From NCBI RefSeq assembly GCF_040939455.1, contig NC_134112.1, forward strand, positions 67,287,001 to 67,351,000: 64,000 nucleotides of DNA, written 5' to 3'. This document shows positions 62,204 to 64,000 of the stretch, in pieces. How positions within the stretch are numbered: position 1 is the stretch's first letter; each line of letters opens with the position of its first letter. Source of the stretch: Microcebus murinus (taxonomy: Eukaryota; Chordata; Mammalia; Primates; Cheirogaleidae). Position numbers and translations under genes: made by a program. The notes beneath the pieces are model-generated. The model did not search any database, was not told the DNA's origin, and was given only the letters and a program-made list of their open reading frames with translations.

Positions 62204-62276
62204 AAAAGTTTGAGATTCCCTAAGTATGTACAATAGAAAAAAAGAATAAATAAATAAAAGTTTCAGATTCCCTAAG
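62204..62276 (+). repeat. 21-bp direct repeat flanking an A-rich insert
   Basis: AAAAGTTTGAGATTCCCTAA(G) at 62204-62224 recurs at 62256-62276 with one change (G to C). The 31 bases between them are TATGTACAATAG plus an A-rich AAAGAATAAATAAAT tract. Confidence 0.9.
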
Positions 62277-63171
62277 CTATGGGGCAGAGGGACCTCTTTG
62301 AATTCAAACATCTCTTCTTTGTCCTCCTGTTCTTTCCAATCAGTCAGATGCCCTGTGCCAGGAGAAAATTGTGTCTATGTAAAGTTCCCTGAGAGTGAGA
62401 CTAAGAAAAGTTACATGGGCCAAACCCAACCATAGCCACCTCCTGTAGGAAGCTGGCCAGGGCCAGCCTCACTGAATCATATCCCTCATCTCCTCCCTCT
62501 CCCTTTGGACTTTACACATTCCCTTTGGCCTCAATCACTTAGCACTTGTGGATGTTTTGGTTAGGATCATCCGTAAGTCCCTGTTATGTTTTCTCTTCCT
62601 ACACAGATTGTAAACTTCTCATGCCATTATGTCAATCTATCACAAGTGCAACTGCCAGAACGTAGCAGAAAGAAGCTAAACTGGAAAGGAAGAAAGGGCT
62701 TGGGTTTTTTATTTTTTAATTTATTCATTTATATATTTTTTTAAATTTCAGAATATTACAGGGGTGGTTTTTAACAGTTTCTCTGCAACCAAAACCTAAG
62801 AAAGGATGGTAAGTCTTTTGGGGGACTCAGTTTCTTCAACATTCTTTAATTTCTAAGATTATTTCCTTTTATTAAATTCTATTTATAAATCGTCCATTCT
62901 TTTCACTTTCCTCTACTAAGTTTATTACATATAAGATACATGGACCCAGGGAGATATAATCCTTGCCAATAAGAATTGACTTTTTTCTTTCTTTTTTTTT
63001 TTTTTGGTTTTTTTTTTTGGTACCTCACACAAGACAAGTAGTCCACTATCAACTAAACAGTACTCAGTAAATGTTGGGTAAAGTAATAAACTGATAAGGA
63101 TATGGGTGGGAAATAAATGAACTCAGCAGATCCTCTGTCTGAAGTGTGCTTTCTCTATGTAGCCTCCTCGA
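62277..63171. other. Unassigned, with T-rich tracts
   Basis: T-rich at 62703-62745 followed by TTTCAGAATATTACAGGGG, which may be a scrap of a prosimian L1. A pure T tract with G interruptions lies at 62991-63018. Confidence 0.4.
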
Positions 63172-64000
63172 TCATGGTCTACATTCAGGAGTAGTTTGAT
63201 ATTTTAGCACCATATGGCTGAGCAAGGATCCAAAACCCACACTAAAAACTGCCAGGCCATTTGGCATTTCCCACATTTGCCCAGGCGGATGGCACCAGGC
63301 ACCCGGTTCACAGCTGCAGCCTGAGTCAGGTCTAGGAGGACCAGGGTCTTTCCAGGATGCCAGGTCAGCAAGGAGCCAGAGCAGCAGCATCAAAGCTTTG
63401 CAGGTCAGCACCTCAATGACAAAACCAATAATCGAATACTCATTTACCCAGATTTCTGGCACAGCTGAGAAAATACAGTGATAGTTTTGCGAGCAACTGT
63501 CTTTCCATGAGAGGTTTCCCGGAAACATGCTCTAGACCAAAATGCCCTACCTCTAAAGCACACTGTGCTATGCTCACTCACCTTGGGATGCTTGAGAACA
63601 TTAAGGAACCTACCAGGATTACCGGCAAAAAGCAATCAGAGAGGTGTGATAAGAGAGATCCCATCCCAAGAGTATGCCTGGATATCATCACTAGAGATTT
63701 ATTTCCTACTGGGTTATGAAACACCTCTTGCTTGTTAAACATTTTTAAAGTGCTCCACTTACAAGCTATAAACTGAGACATTTTCTGGTGCTTCTGTAAC
63801 AGCAGCTCCCTGTGTGATGAAACGATATCTGTGTTGTGAAAAGGAAGAAAGTCCACAGTGGTTCCAAGGCAAGGACTGGACACCTTGGGGAGGTACTAAT
63901 ATAAAAGCACCACATGCCAGAGAGAAGGGGTAGCAGGCATCAGACGAGCTCCGCAGAAAGGAAAGGCAAATGTGAATCAAAGATAATTTGCCTGGAGATC
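63172..64000. other. Unassigned, GC-richer end with overlapping frames
   Basis: A reverse frame of 118 codons (63172-63528) has a Leu-rich middle and a Pro/Gly/Cys-rich part, and overlaps other frames at 63444-63980. No domain, signal peptide or splice site I trust. Cut by the window end on the right. Not called as a gene. Confidence 0.35.

Overview
The window looks like non-coding primate nuclear DNA from a strepsirrhine, most probably a Malagasy lemur. The main clue is a set of five full-length Alu elements (starting near 16262, 19605, 28959, 30733 and 60442). Their two monomers are joined by an unusual linker with the core AATTGGCCAACTAATATA or a related AATTGACCAACTAAAAGT form. Human Alus lack this linker and, from memory, lemur Alus have it. 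Older layers shared by all placental mammals (MIR, L2, MaLR LTRs, hAT/MER1 elements, ancient L1 tails) surround them. The species is an inference, not a database match.

No protein-coding gene, rRNA, tRNA, CRISPR array or operon can be supported. Open frames are short (mostly 60-130 codons, longest 205), often lie inside repeats, and none shows a recognisable domain or a convincing exon structure. The window is therefore intergenic or deep intronic.

Layout. 1-8.2 kb: a 3'-truncated L1 tail, long AT-rich unassigned sequence, one linkerless Alu, a MIR, and a CpG-richer block (about 7430-8200) that may be a decayed retrocopy or a 3' exon. 8.2-16 kb: MIR copies, a prosimian-type L1 tail with a G-rich 3' UTR, a TTAA-bounded MITE-like unit with overlapping hairpins, an ancient L1, and two older Alus around a diverged 152-bp tandem duplication. 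16-31.4 kb: four linker Alus with clear target-site duplications (one inside a MaLR LTR), plus a MER1-type hAT element inserted in another MaLR LTR. 31.4-41 kb: L2, a CA repeat, a GC-rich stretch, an LTR-like block, a short hAT element with an 8-bp duplication, an antisense L1 tail, and a TTTC microsatellite next to an Alu monomer. 41-53.7 kb: mostly MIR, L2 and L1 fossils in unassigned sequence. 53.7-64 kb: a 26-bp-stem hairpin on the 5' edge of a truncated Alu, an Alu with an expanded TTTC/TTCC linker, a MIR holding a cluster of nuclear-receptor half-sites, two LTRs, a fifth linker Alu, a near-complete MER1A-like element, and a 21-bp direct repeat around an A-rich insert.

I did not find a new biological system. 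The most useful leads are structural: overlapping inverted repeats, insertion junctions marked by duplications, the staged growth of the Alu linker and the microsatellites it seeds, and one CpG-rich block worth aligning to other primates.
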